Part shown: positions 1 through 8,431 of the stretch, in pieces
Layout of the letters: every line of letters begins with the position of its first letter
How positions within the stretch are numbered: position 1 is the first letter of the stretch
DNA from: an uncultured Phaeodactylibacter sp.
Lineage (GTDB): Bacteria; Bacteroidota; Bacteroidia; Chitinophagales; Saprospiraceae
Reading direction: 5' to 3'
Assembly (NCBI GenBank): GCA_913057245.1
Contig: CAJXNH010000031.1
Coordinates: 1-41,357, forward strand
Length of the DNA stretch: 41,357 nucleotides
Made by a program: the position numbers and the translations under genes
Notes under the pieces: generated by a model
Seen by the model: only the letters and a program-made list of their open reading frames with translations
What the model was told of the DNA's origin: nothing
Database searches by the model: none

Positions 1-9
1 AGCGCAGCG

Positions 10-87
10 CCCTGTCCCCCTCTGGCCCTGTGGAATAACTAACTGGTTTCTCTATCATTCCACAGGGCTGGCGGGGGATTCAGGGGG
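10..87. repeat. Long imperfect inverted repeat
   Basis: A perfect 12-bp stem (25-36 with 57-68, GCCCTGTGGAAT and its complement) around a 20-nt loop is extended outward by C-tracts at 10-20 that can pair with G-tracts at 73-87. It lies beyond the terminator of the lipoprotein gene. No ORF accompanies it. It could be a dispersed palindromic element or the terminator of a gene left of the window. Confidence 0.5.
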
Positions 88-150
88 TGGACATTAGAAC
101 CAATTCCCTGAAAAGAGTTGACAATGGGGCAAGGGAGAAGCGTAACCTCA

Positions 151-186
151 AAAAAGCCCCACCGAAACAACGTCGGCGGGGCTTCT
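151..186 (-). terminator. Rho-independent terminator of the lipoprotein gene
   Basis: On the minus strand the arms AAGCCCC and GGGGCTT close an inner CCG/CGG stem, and a run of T follows. It sits just beyond the stop of the minus-strand gene at 208-1908. Confidence 0.8.
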
Positions 187-207
187 CTTTAAATGCGTCT
201 GTATCTT

Positions 208-1908
208 TTAGCCTCCGAGGAGGATGTCGCAGTATTCCTGTGGGATGACAACATCTTCCACAATGATAGAAGCCCGGTTGTCTGGGTTGTCAAGGTCAAC
301 CTCAAGCTTGTAGTCTTCCACTTCCAGGGTTTGGGACTCCACTACAATATCCATGAAGTCATAGGTGCGCCCGGCGTAGACGAGCCTGAAGTCATATACC
401 TCGCCCCGGAAAAGGCGACTGGTGGTAAAGGCGCCGCCGATAACCTGAGCCAGTGGTTCCCAGCGCTGCCCGGTTTGCCGGAAATAAATAACAGCGTCTG
501 GCTGAATAATAATATCTGGACCTGCTCCTTCGCACAGACCGGAGAACCGGACGTCCAGCATCAACGGGCTCGGGGGTTCAAAGGTCTTCATATCCAGGAC
601 TGTGGTAGAGTTACAGATGGTCGTAAATGGAGGCGAAGTGTAGATGACCTGATTGCCTTCAGATACCTCCATGTACAAAGTCCGGTTCTTTGGGATGTTA
701 TACATGTTGATGGTTTGCCCGTTCAACGCTTTGAAGTAGCGGCGGTAACTGAAACGGCGGCCTGTGATGGCGTCATAAAGCTGCCCTCTGAGCCAGGGCG
801 CATCCCGGTAATTGGTGTAGTCTGACTCAATCACCAGGCGAACGGGCTCATACCAGCGGCAGGAGTTGTAGAAGTAGTCAAAGTTCCACCACGAAAGGTG
901 GGTGATCAGCATCGTAGCGCTCAGGTTGCCATCCGCATCTTTCTCTACAACGGCTTCGCCTTCGTGCTTCCATTCGCCGGTATTGTCATCAAGTGACCAG
1001 ATGGGGATAATGTCCCCTTCCTTTACCTGCTGCCCTGTGGCCGGGTCAATGGTCTCCGGATTGATTCCAACTTCCACTTCTACCGGCTCAGAAAAGTCGG
1101 TCACCTCATCATTGCCAACAAACATATCCAGTGCAACGAAACCAGCAGTTACAAATTCTACCGGCTCCATTTCGTTGCCGTTCTCATCTACTACGTTGGT
1201 AGCGGTAAAACCACCGGGGAAAGATGCCAGGGATTCATCACTGCGGTTGTCGAAGTGTACCAATTGCACCTCGATGTTGCCAGTAAGCTCTTCCCCCTGA
1301 GCATTCATCACTTTGGTGCCTTGCTTTAGTTTGACACTGGCCATTTCCTCTTTGCCGGCTACCATTGGAGTCGAGAATGCGGTGTCCTGCATGACACCAT
1401 CAGCGTCCGCAGCAGTCGTGCCCAACTGAAGGCTTACCCCTTTAGGCGGGGCATTGAGGCTCACCATGTTGACTGGGATATACTGATACGTCGTATCATA
1501 AAGCACAATGTTCTGAACGGTTTTGACATAACCGGGGGCTTCCGCAATGACGGTCAGCTCCAGTGGGTCATCCTCGGTGATCATGACTTCTTTGTCTAAT
1601 CCAATTTCGAGGAAGCCTGCTACAGGTTTCAAGTCCCGCTGCCCGTCCGTGGAATAAATCAGATCTTTATCGGGGCCCTCAATGGTAATGGATAGATTAT
1701 CAGGGGCATCACCGCCTGTATCCAGGTTAGCATCGCCAAAGTAGAAGGCAACGGGTACCCGAAAGATATCAGTATTAATATTGAGGTTGACGCCATCAAC
1801 GTACCCTTCTATCAAATCCTCCCGGGCTTCCTCTGTACAAGTAGTTACCAAAAAGGCAAGCATTAGAACTGCGCTTAGTCGTAGGGTATTTAAGATTAGC
1901 TTTTTCAT
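208..1908 (-). CDS. Large surface lipoprotein with Ig/FAM171-like region
   Basis: 566 residues. The N-terminus is a lipoprotein signal (Met-Lys-Lys, hydrophobic core, then LVTTC), so Cys24 is probably lipidated and the protein sits in the outer membrane or on the surface. The body is beta-rich. Around residues 205-345 it holds a GNIEVQL segment followed by IPIWSLDDNTGEW and HLSWWNFD, a pattern reminiscent of the extracellular Ig-like domain of FAM171 proteins. The C-terminal part contains two further beta-sandwich-like stretches with few recognisable motifs. No catalytic motif is visible. It lies 27 bp downstream of the barrel protein at 1936-3132 on the same strand and ends at a clear terminator, so the two are probably co-transcribed. 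Function unknown; a structural or ligand-binding role at the cell surface is an inference. Confidence 0.8.
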   Translation of the reverse strand: MKKLILNTLRLSAVLMLAFLVTTCTEEAREDLIEGYVDGVNLNINTDIFRVPVAFYFGDANLDTGGDAPDNLSITIEGPDKDLIYSTDGQRDLKPVAGFLEIGLDKEVMITEDDPLELTVIAEAPGYVKTVQNIVLYDTTYQYIPVNMVSLNAPPKGVSLQLGTTAADADGVMQDTAFSTPMVAGKEEMASVKLKQGTKVMNAQGEELTGNIEVQLVHFDNRSDESLASFPGGFTATNVVDENGNEMEPVEFVTAGFVALDMFVGNDEVTDFSEPVEVEVGINPETIDPATGQQVKEGDIIPIWSLDDNTGEWKHEGEAVVEKDADGNLSATMLITHLSWWNFDYFYNSCRWYEPVRLVIESDYTNYRDAPWLRGQLYDAITGRRFSYRRYFKALNGQTINMYNIPKNRTLYMEVSEGNQVIYTSPPFTTICNSTTVLDMKTFEPPSPLMLDVRFSGLCEGAGPDIIIQPDAVIYFRQTGQRWEPLAQVIGGAFTTSRLFRGEVYDFRLVYAGRTYDFMDIVVESQTLEVEDYKLEVDLDNPDNRASIIVEDVVIPQEYCDILLGG

Positions 1909-1935
1909 ATGTGTTTTGATTGGATTATTCAGGGT

Positions 1936-3132
1936 TTATTGCTCAGCTTCGAGCGGGAACTGTTGTGTAATCGTTTTGGCTGCTCCACCGGGGTCTGCTT
2001 TAAGTACCTTTTTGAAAGGCTTATAGCCAGGGACGGTGATGTTGAGCTCGTAGGTATCACCCGGATCGAGGCCGAGGGTGAACTGCCCGGTAGGGTAAGG
2101 ACCAGTACGCTCCAGGGTTTTGTCACCGTTGGGGTGAACCTTGTACAGGTCTATGTAAGCCTGACGCAGATCCGCATTGGTAACAGCATCGACGGCAGCG
2201 CCCTTCACAATAAGGTAAGGGGAAGCGGTCGGTGTTACCGGCTTTGGCATCGCAGAGTTACCATCCGTAAGCTGCTCTTTGGGTGCGTCTTCCACGCGAT
2301 CTTCTGCCTCGGGCTCCGGTGCATCCACCATATCGGAAGTCCCCTCTGCGCCAGGGCGCAGGCCAAACAAGTCTTTCGGCAAATTAAACTTATAAGCCAA
2401 TCGGAAACCAACCGAAGGATGGACTCTTACATTTTCGAAGTTTTCGGAAAGGACCGGGCCGTTTTGAGCATTATCGCTTAACAGGCCTGTGGAATTGAAC
2501 CGGATATCCGGGCGCCCTCTCACCATAGCTCCGGCCTCCAACGCAAAGCTCAGGTGCCTCACGCCAAGTGAACGGCCAAAGCCCAGGCCAAAGTAAGGAT
2601 AAACGTTAGAGCTTGTGGTATAATTCACATTGATTGTGCCAATGCGATCAGGCGTCAGTTCGTAGTCATTGACTGCTACGCCTTCTGCAAATTCGCCATT
2701 GACATTAATATAATTGTTGAGATTGACCATCACGCCTCCCATAAGCCGGAAAGAGCGTTTTTCCCCAATGGGCAACTCTGCAATCAGACCAAGGGTGCTG
2801 AGGTCAAGATCGGAGCTCAGAATGAGGCTCTGTCCGGAGAACCCGAGCGATGACGCGTTGAAGCTGATCCCTTCTACATCCATACGCATACGGTTGTAGG
2901 AAATGCGGAAGTTAACGGGCTTTAGGACCCTTAAGGTAGCATCAACACCAAAAAAAGCATGGGTGCCCGAGCTTAAACCAATTGACATAGCGGGCTGAAA
3001 GGTGGAAGCAGGCGGTTCTGCTGCCGGTGTTGCATCGGCTTGTCCGTAGGCGACGCTTATCGGCACCGAAGAAAAATAAAACGCAAAAACGAAGGTGAGT
3101 ATTCCGCTTGCGACGGGTAGTTTAATCCTCAT
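1936..3132 (-). CDS. Outer-membrane beta-barrel protein with carboxypeptidase-regulatory-like tail
   Basis: 398 residues. A Sec signal peptide ends near AYGQ (about residue 30). Residues about 40-250 alternate polar and hydrophobic residues and contain repeated G-x-G and aromatic strand ends (for example YPYFGLGFGRSLG), typical of an eight- to ten-stranded outer-membrane barrel. A Pro/Glu-rich linker (about 255-300) leads to a compact beta domain (about 303-398) with LIVKGAAVDAVTNADL and LDPGDTYELNITVPGY, which resembles carboxypeptidase-regulatory-like/PEGA folds common in Bacteroidota envelope proteins. First gene of a two-gene minus-strand unit with the lipoprotein. Partner and ligand unknown. 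Confidence 0.75.
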   Translation of the reverse strand: MRIKLPVASGILTFVFAFYFSSVPISVAYGQADATPAAEPPASTFQPAMSIGLSSGTHAFFGVDATLRVLKPVNFRISYNRMRMDVEGISFNASSLGFSGQSLILSSDLDLSTLGLIAELPIGEKRSFRLMGGVMVNLNNYINVNGEFAEGVAVNDYELTPDRIGTINVNYTTSSNVYPYFGLGFGRSLGVRHLSFALEAGAMVRGRPDIRFNSTGLLSDNAQNGPVLSENFENVRVHPSVGFRLAYKFNLPKDLFGLRPGAEGTSDMVDAPEPEAEDRVEDAPKEQLTDGNSAMPKPVTPTASPYLIVKGAAVDAVTNADLRQAYIDLYKVHPNGDKTLERTGPYPTGQFTLGLDPGDTYELNITVPGYKPFKKVLKADPGGAAKTITQQFPLEAEQ

Positions 3133-3180
3133 AGTAGTAAGGGTTTAGAAATCCGGAATTTGGGTTTTAATTATCAAAAA

Positions 3181-3200
3181 CCTACTGAAAAACGGTAGGT
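3181..3200 (-). promoter_or_regulatory. Hairpin with T-run in the leader of the barrel gene
   Basis: Read on the minus strand, ACCTACCG and CAGTAGGT form an 8-bp stem with one mismatch around TTTTT and are followed by TTTTTG, about 50 nt before the start codon at 3132. It has the form of a weak terminator or attenuator. No leader peptide was identified. Confidence 0.4.
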
Positions 3201-3203
3201 ATC

Positions 3204-3516
3204 ATCCCTTTTCTATTGCCCTTAGTGTGTAGTTTGTAATTGTGTTTGTTTTGGGGCAATGAAAGTATACGCAATACGAAGTGGTCACCGACGATAAATG
3301 TCGGGATCTTAGATTTGCGACATCGGAGCAAGCCACTTCCCAGCGTAAATGCTGACATTGAGTAGGTTTGCTGTGGCAAACCACTTAATCGTCAGTATAT
3401 ATACGGAAGAAGTTTAAGGAGGTTGCAAAACGCTGTAATTTTTTGACTGGGTTAAATTAGTGATTTTCAAATACTTGAAGTTTGGCAGCGCCATCAACTT
3501 GTATTCAGTACAAATG
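3204..3516. other. Gene-free leader region with nested inverted repeats
   Basis: No credible gene. GAAGTGG (3278-3284) pairs with CCACTTC (3333-3339) and encloses a CCGAC/GTCGG hairpin (3288-3304); a small GTGG-CAAA-CCAC hairpin lies at about 3373-3384. The promoter of the barrel gene is presumably here, but no clear -33/-7 pair was found. Confidence 0.35.
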
Positions 3517-3520
3517 AAAA

Positions 3521-3554
3521 CCCCCTTCACGGATGATCCGCAAAGGGGGCTTTC
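3521..3554 (-). terminator. Terminator of the T9SS cargo gene
   Basis: CCCCCTT (3521-3527) pairs with AAGGGGG (3543-3549), with an inner CGGAT/ATCCG stem. On the minus strand it is followed by a T-run. It lies about 55 bp beyond the stop of 3608-6754. Confidence 0.8.
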
Positions 3555-3607
3555 TATTTCAGCCATCAATCAGGAAGCTATATGTTTCCTGTCGTTGAGG
3601 CGCTTAA

Positions 3608-6600
3608 TTATTGCTTGGTGAAGCGCAGCGTTTCCAGAATGCCGCTTTCGCCCTGTACTTCCAGGAAGTACATACCGGCAGGCAGAGCTGCCACATCAAG
3701 CTGAGTTTGTACAGCACCTGTCGCCACCTGCTGCTGGCGGAGTGCCTGCCCAAACTGATTGCGTACGACTACGATGGTGTTGTGCTCTACCGCACGCTCG
3801 AAGCGCAGGTTCAGCGCATCACGCGTCGGGTTCGGGAACAAGGTCGTATTGCGTACCTCCTGAGCCGGTACTTCAAAGGTAACTGCATTACCGTTTTGTG
3901 CTTCTGCACCGCGCTTGAGGCTGATGCCGTTGATCGCTTCCTGCACTTCCTCAGAAAGTGTAGGGATTGTATTGCCAAGCACTGTCACATTGCTGAATAC
4001 CCCACTTGCAGGGGTGTTATTGACGGAGAAGACCACCATACCTACTTCCACGCAAGCATCCATGGGTACGTAAGCGGCATTTACGAATGCGAAGCTGCCA
4101 CCTGTGGTGCTGCTGTAGCCAATAATGTAGTCGCCCTGACGTACCAGGCGCAACCACTGAGGGAATGGCCGGTAGAAAGAAGTCAAGCTGCGGTTGGCGT
4201 CCGTATCATAACGGGTAGACCAGTAGATATTGCCGGTAATGTTGGTGAGCATGGTAACCATTTTGGCACCAGCTGCAGTACTTTCACGGATGGCAATGCC
4301 TGGGAATCCACCCTGACGGCTCTCTACCTTTACTGTGATGGATCCATTGCCGCAAAGTTCCTGAGAAATGAAACCGGTGTTATCCGATACATCTTCCAGC
4401 GGGAAGTTGCGGCCTCCACTAGTGATCGCAAATTCACCATTATTGGCGTTGCACACCTCATAGCTAAATTCATTCTCGCCTTCGCCTACATCGCTGGCAC
4501 TCCATGGTGCAGGCAGTTCACCAGACTCATCAACTACAGTGATGTTGGAGGTACAGCTCTGTGGACCTTCCGGCGTATTGACCATTACAGTCACCATGAC
4601 GGTTTGGCCAAGGTCATCACAAGTCAGCGTGGCTGGGCTGATCATGCCCAGTGTAATTTCGGGGCAATCAGATGGGTTGTCCTGATTGTCGATGTTTACC
4701 ACGTCTGCTTCAGAAAGGCTGTAAGAACCAAAGTCGAGCAGTACATCATTGTCCACGCACTCGAAAGTAGGATCTTCGCAGCAGTCCACATCCGCATTAG
4801 CGCCGCCCTTGGTGTTCTGGCAGGTCTCGGTCCACACGCCGTCAATCAACTGCAGGGAGCCTTCTTCCGGTGTGCCGCCGCCTTCGGTAACCCCTACGTC
4901 GGTGCTGGCAAAGCCATTAACAGTCATATCGCCTTCGTAGCTCAATAGCTGGAAAATCTCATTATTGCACTCCAGTGCGATACCATCAGGGCTGCCGTTT
5001 TGCACGGAGCTGAACTCGAAATAGTAGTAGGTTATACCGCTGGCGGTGCTGCCTTCGCTGAAGTTGTCAAGGGTTTCGCTATCGTAGGAGGTGTTGTTGC
5101 TGCCGTTGTAGAGTACGACCTCGATACCGGATAGATCGCCTTCAAATTCGCTGGAAACGGCTACTTCCACGAATTCATTGACATCGCCCCCAGCGTTATC
5201 GTAGTGGAATTCGCTGATGAAGATGTCCTCTGATGTTGGACAGGAGATACACTTGGGTACACGGAAGTAGTAAGTTGGCGTTCTGCAAGTAACATCCATC
5301 TGATCGAGTAGCTCGATTTTTGCCACTTCACCCGGCGTGTAAACGATGATGCTGGCCTGACCGGTTCCAGATATAGTACCGTTTTCTACATCTGAGAAGG
5401 TGCCATATGCGTTACTTGTTTCAGGATTGATATTTGAATAGGAGCCTGAGCCATTGGATACAACTGCAGATACATCAAAAAAGGAGCTTTCTGCAAATAC
5501 GCCCGTTCCGCATGACAGGTTGGAGAAGGAAACATTGGTGAAGCCGCAGGTGCTCTCGGGAGCTGCTGGTGATGATGTGCACTCGGTCACGGTGAGGTCA
5601 GCTACGTTTTGTGGCTGGTTAGAGTTATGATTAGTACAGCCGCTGGCAGAGGAACCATCCGAATAGACTTCCCAGTTGGCTTCATCCCAGCTGCCGTTGT
5701 TTGGACCGGGGGTTGTCCGTATAGCTACGCCATCTTCAAATTCGTGGCAGGTATTCGAACCATCTTCACCAATAACTCCGAAAAAGTCAATAACCGTTTC
5801 AGATCCATCAATAATCGCTATTTGATCATCCCCATTACTGTCGGCAGGGCCATTGGCTCCTCCGTCAATATCAGGTGCAAATCCGTAAGCTGTCTCGAAG
5901 TCATCTGCATCTTTTGCAATGTAGGCACAGCTACCCGCTGCAAGCGTTCCGATCGAGCTAAGGCTGATGTCGGCATTAGTGGAAGGACCACTATTTCCAT
6001 TTGTCCAGCGGCGCAGCGCCCATCCGGTCAGGTCAACACCGCTAGTGCCGCCATTTTTTATTTTAACAAAACGGGCATTTGCATCATCATTAGGGTCAGC
6101 GATCATCTCAAGGTAGATTTCCGGCGTGCTAGGAGGCGGAGGAGGAACGACACCCGTACCAGCAGTAGGTGTATTGTCATTGCCCAGGTTAAAGTCACTG
6201 ATGACCCAGTCACTGGCCATGTCGGTGTCTACGCCATCCGTTACCCGGCGTACGCCGGCTGGAAAGAAATTGCCATCTGGGCCAATAACCGGGGCATCAA
6301 AGTAAAAGAATTCAGGGGATTCTTCATCGGTAAGTGCCACCACATCCCTCCAGAATTCACCACCGGTGATGCTGGAACCAGAAATACTGCTGGTCACAAC
6401 CAGCCCATAGGTAGAGCTACTGTTTTCCAGGGAGTTAGAGTTGATGATTTTATTTGGCATTACTCCGTATTCGGAGTTGACACTTGAAGTGCCAATCAGG
6501 TAGAATCCGTTCGAACCAATTATGTCGTCAGCTCCAAAGTCAAATCGAAAATCAATAGAGCCATTGGAGGATTGGTCATCAGATTCTACTCCAATAACAC

Positions 6601-6754
6601 TAAGGCCAAGCAGTGGAGTACCCGCCTCGCCGTAAATTTCGATGAATTCTACATCAGTACCAGTTGTACTGACAAGTAGCTCATTCAGCACTTGTGCTTG
6701 TAGTGTTGTTCCAAACATACATAGCGCAAAGAGCAGTAAGTAAAATTGTCTCAT
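3608..6754 (-). CDS. Secreted multidomain protein with lamin-tail-like domains and T9SS sorting domain
   Basis: 1048 residues. The Sec signal peptide ends at LQAQ (about residue 20). Lamin-tail-like (LTD) beta-sandwich segments are seen at about 22-130 (VLNELLVS, VEFIEIYGEAG), 210-330 (PEIYLEMIADPND, VDLTGWALRRW) and from about 510 (DIFISEFHYDN, NEFVEVAV). Between and after them are Cys-containing beta modules. The last ~78 residues (from LFPNPTRDAL, about 970, to RFTKQ) form a type A C-terminal domain of the type IX secretion system, with PNP and the GMYFLEV strand. The protein should cross the outer membrane and be released or attached to the surface. LTD repeats often occur in extracellular nucleases and adhesion proteins; no nuclease motif is visible, so adhesion or matrix binding is only an inference. 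Monocistronic with its own terminator. Confidence 0.85.
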   Translation of the reverse strand: MRQFYLLLFALCMFGTTLQAQVLNELLVSTTGTDVEFIEIYGEAGTPLLGLSVIGVESDDQSSNGSIDFRFDFGADDIIGSNGFYLIGTSSVNSEYGVMPNKIINSNSLENSSSTYGLVVTSSISGSSITGGEFWRDVVALTDEESPEFFYFDAPVIGPDGNFFPAGVRRVTDGVDTDMASDWVISDFNLGNDNTPTAGTGVVPPPPPSTPEIYLEMIADPNDDANARFVKIKNGGTSGVDLTGWALRRWTNGNSGPSTNADISLSSIGTLAAGSCAYIAKDADDFETAYGFAPDIDGGANGPADSNGDDQIAIIDGSETVIDFFGVIGEDGSNTCHEFEDGVAIRTTPGPNNGSWDEANWEVYSDGSSASGCTNHNSNQPQNVADLTVTECTSSPAAPESTCGFTNVSFSNLSCGTGVFAESSFFDVSAVVSNGSGSYSNINPETSNAYGTFSDVENGTISGTGQASIIVYTPGEVAKIELLDQMDVTCRTPTYYFRVPKCISCPTSEDIFISEFHYDNAGGDVNEFVEVAVSSEFEGDLSGIEVVLYNGSNNTSYDSETLDNFSEGSTASGITYYYFEFSSVQNGSPDGIALECNNEIFQLLSYEGDMTVNGFASTDVGVTEGGGTPEEGSLQLIDGVWTETCQNTKGGANADVDCCEDPTFECVDNDVLLDFGSYSLSEADVVNIDNQDNPSDCPEITLGMISPATLTCDDLGQTVMVTVMVNTPEGPQSCTSNITVVDESGELPAPWSASDVGEGENEFSYEVCNANNGEFAITSGGRNFPLEDVSDNTGFISQELCGNGSITVKVESRQGGFPGIAIRESTAAGAKMVTMLTNITGNIYWSTRYDTDANRSLTSFYRPFPQWLRLVRQGDYIIGYSSTTGGSFAFVNAAYVPMDACVEVGMVVFSVNNTPASGVFSNVTVLGNTIPTLSEEVQEAINGISLKRGAEAQNGNAVTFEVPAQEVRNTTLFPNPTRDALNLRFERAVEHNTIVVVRNQFGQALRQQQVATGAVQTQLDVAALPAGMYFLEVQGESGILETLRFTKQ

Positions 6755-7055
6755 GCTGTAGTAATTGTTTTATAGATTCAGTAATTTTTACCAATAAATC
6801 AGTAGGTCTTCGGCTGGAAGACAAGGGGGAGCTTATGATAAGTAGTAGCCTAAAAAGGTCGTAAAAGATTACGGTGCGGGGGGAGCGTACATATTTAAAT
6901 CCTATTGGATATTGTGCAAAATAAACAATTCTCAGCGGTCTGCCCAATTCACGCATGTTAACTATTTGTATATTTTACCAGATTCCCGGATGAAAGACCT
7001 TTCTAAGTGCTGGCATGAGGATTTTTTTTAGCTTAGCCCTGCCTAATAGTGAGAC
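6755..7055. other. Divergent intergenic region
   Basis: Separates the minus-strand T9SS cargo gene from the plus-strand sulfotransferase. AT-rich, with promoter-like stretches such as TATTTTGC on the minus strand and TAGCTTAG about 28 bp before the plus-strand ATG, but no exact TAnnTTTG box. No gene seen. Confidence 0.4.
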
Positions 7056-7772
7056 ATGAATGATCAGATCAAAAGACTGGACTCCAAGATTGGTAACCAA
7101 CTCGAGTTGCTGTCCTTCCATATCCCAAAGTCTGCCGGGACATCTTTCCGCAATATGCTGCGCGATGTTTATGGTGCCGAAGCTGTGTTGCGTTTTGATA
7201 CGCCCCTGCGCGGTGGGGGCAAATTCCGGGTAGAACAGCAGCCTTTCACCGGTCGTACTTTACCCAACCGGGTGCGGGTGCTGCACGGGCATTTTTCATG
7301 GCAACACGTCAACAACATTCTGGATTTGCCACCAGATATTCCAAAAATCACCTGGCTCCGCGATCCGGTGGAGCGCGTGGTGTCCAATTACTTTTATCTG
7401 GCCAAGCGTCTCCGGGAAATCCTGGACGAAGAAGGCCGGGGCATTAACATTCTCACCAAAATGGAGCGCAGCCTTACCGAGTATGCCCAGGCAGAGATCA
7501 ACCAAAACCGAATGTCTAAATTCCTGGAAGGGCTGCACCTGAGTGACTTTCGCTTTGTGGGCATCCTCGAGCGTATGGATGAGGACCTGCAGCATATGGC
7601 GGATGCGATGGGCTGGACGATTCAGGAGGCTTATCAGCATAATGCCACGGGTAAACGGAAGCGGGAAATCACTGCTGGAGAACGGGCGGTCATCGAAGCC
7701 TGCAATGCCGAAGACCTGGCACTTTATCAGGAGGCACTTGAGCTTCGAAAGCAGGGATACTGGACCGTATGA
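7056..7772 (+). CDS. Sulfotransferase family protein (first of tandem pair)
   Basis: 238 residues. Carries both PAPS-binding signatures of the sulfotransferase superfamily: a 5'-phosphosulfate loop HIPKSAGTS at residues 22-30 and a 3'-phosphate motif LRDPVERVVSNY at 101-112 with the expected Arg and Ser. No signal peptide or membrane span, so the enzyme is probably cytosolic. It most resembles the sulfotransferase_2 type that acts on carbohydrates. Its stop codon overlaps the start of the next gene by 4 nt (ATGA), indicating translational coupling. The second gene shares HIPK.G.TS, LHGH, TWLRDPV.RVVSNY, NRMSKFL.GLH and NAED motifs, so the pair arose by tandem duplication. Acceptor unknown; the neighbouring glycosyltransferases suggest a surface glycan. 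Confidence 0.85.
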   Translation: MNDQIKRLDSKIGNQLELLSFHIPKSAGTSFRNMLRDVYGAEAVLRFDTPLRGGGKFRVEQQPFTGRTLPNRVRVLHGHFSWQHVNNILDLPPDIPKITWLRDPVERVVSNYFYLAKRLREILDEEGRGINILTKMERSLTEYAQAEINQNRMSKFLEGLHLSDFRFVGILERMDEDLQHMADAMGWTIQEAYQHNATGKRKREITAGERAVIEACNAEDLALYQEALELRKQGYWTV

Positions 7773-8431
7773 TCAGGCTAATCTCCATACACATCCCCAA
7801 AACGGGCGGTACTTCTTTTTACCGGGCCCTGCAAACCGTCTACGGTGCGCAGCAGGTTTCGGCCTCCTTTCGTCGTCGCGATTATGAAGCGGTAGTGAAA
7901 GCCGGCGGATGGTCCCGGGCATTGCCTCCACAGCTGAAAGTATTGCATGGCCACCTGCACTACGAAGAAGTCCGGGAGCTGCACCTGCAGCATAACCCCA
8001 AAATCATTACCTGGCTTCGTGACCCGGTAGACCGCGTAGTTTCCAATTACTCTTTTTTTAAGCACCGCCTGTTGCACCCGGAGCACAATCCGGAGGTGGC
8101 TGCGGCTAATGCCCACCGGGTTTCAGAAACCCTGCTGGAGTACGCTACTTTGGAGGAGAACCGAAACCGTATGTCTAAATTTCTGCGTGGGCTGCACCCG
8201 AAAGACTATTTTTTCATTGGTTTGCTGGAATCCTTTGAAGCCGACTACGAACGGCTGGGGAAACGCCTGGGCTGGGCTCACATCCCACCACTGCCCCGCC
8301 TCAATGATAACCGCCGTTTCCGGAAAGCGCTACCTGAAGTCAACGAAGAGGCGCTCCGTCAGTTGCAGGCCCTCAATGCAGAAGATATGGCGCTGTACGA
8401 TTGGGTGAAAACACACCGCTCAGCTTTTTAA
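7769..8431 (+). CDS. Sulfotransferase family protein (second of tandem pair)
   Basis: 220 residues. Phosphosulfate loop HIPKTGGTS at residues 8-16 and 3'-phosphate motif LRDPVDRVVSNY at 83-94. Starts within the stop codon of its paralogue upstream. It is shorter at the N-terminus but otherwise collinear. Two paralogues kept side by side suggest two sulfation positions or a heterodimer, which is an inference. Its last 12 bases overlap the 3' end of the convergent GT4 gene on the minus strand, so no terminator lies between the two transcription units. Confidence 0.85.
   Translation: MIRLISIHIPKTGGTSFYRALQTVYGAQQVSASFRRRDYEAVVKAGGWSRALPPQLKVLHGHLHYEEVRELHLQHNPKIITWLRDPVDRVVSNYSFFKHRLLHPEHNPEVAAANAHRVSETLLEYATLEENRNRMSKFLRGLHPKDYFFIGLLESFEADYERLGKRLGWAHIPPLPRLNDNRRFRKALPEVNEEALRQLQALNAEDMALYDWVKTHRSAF

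Noticed and set aside
3611..4948. 445-codon plus-strand open frame
   Set aside because: Antisense to the T9SS cargo gene; no domain, low-complexity composition typical of a shadow frame.
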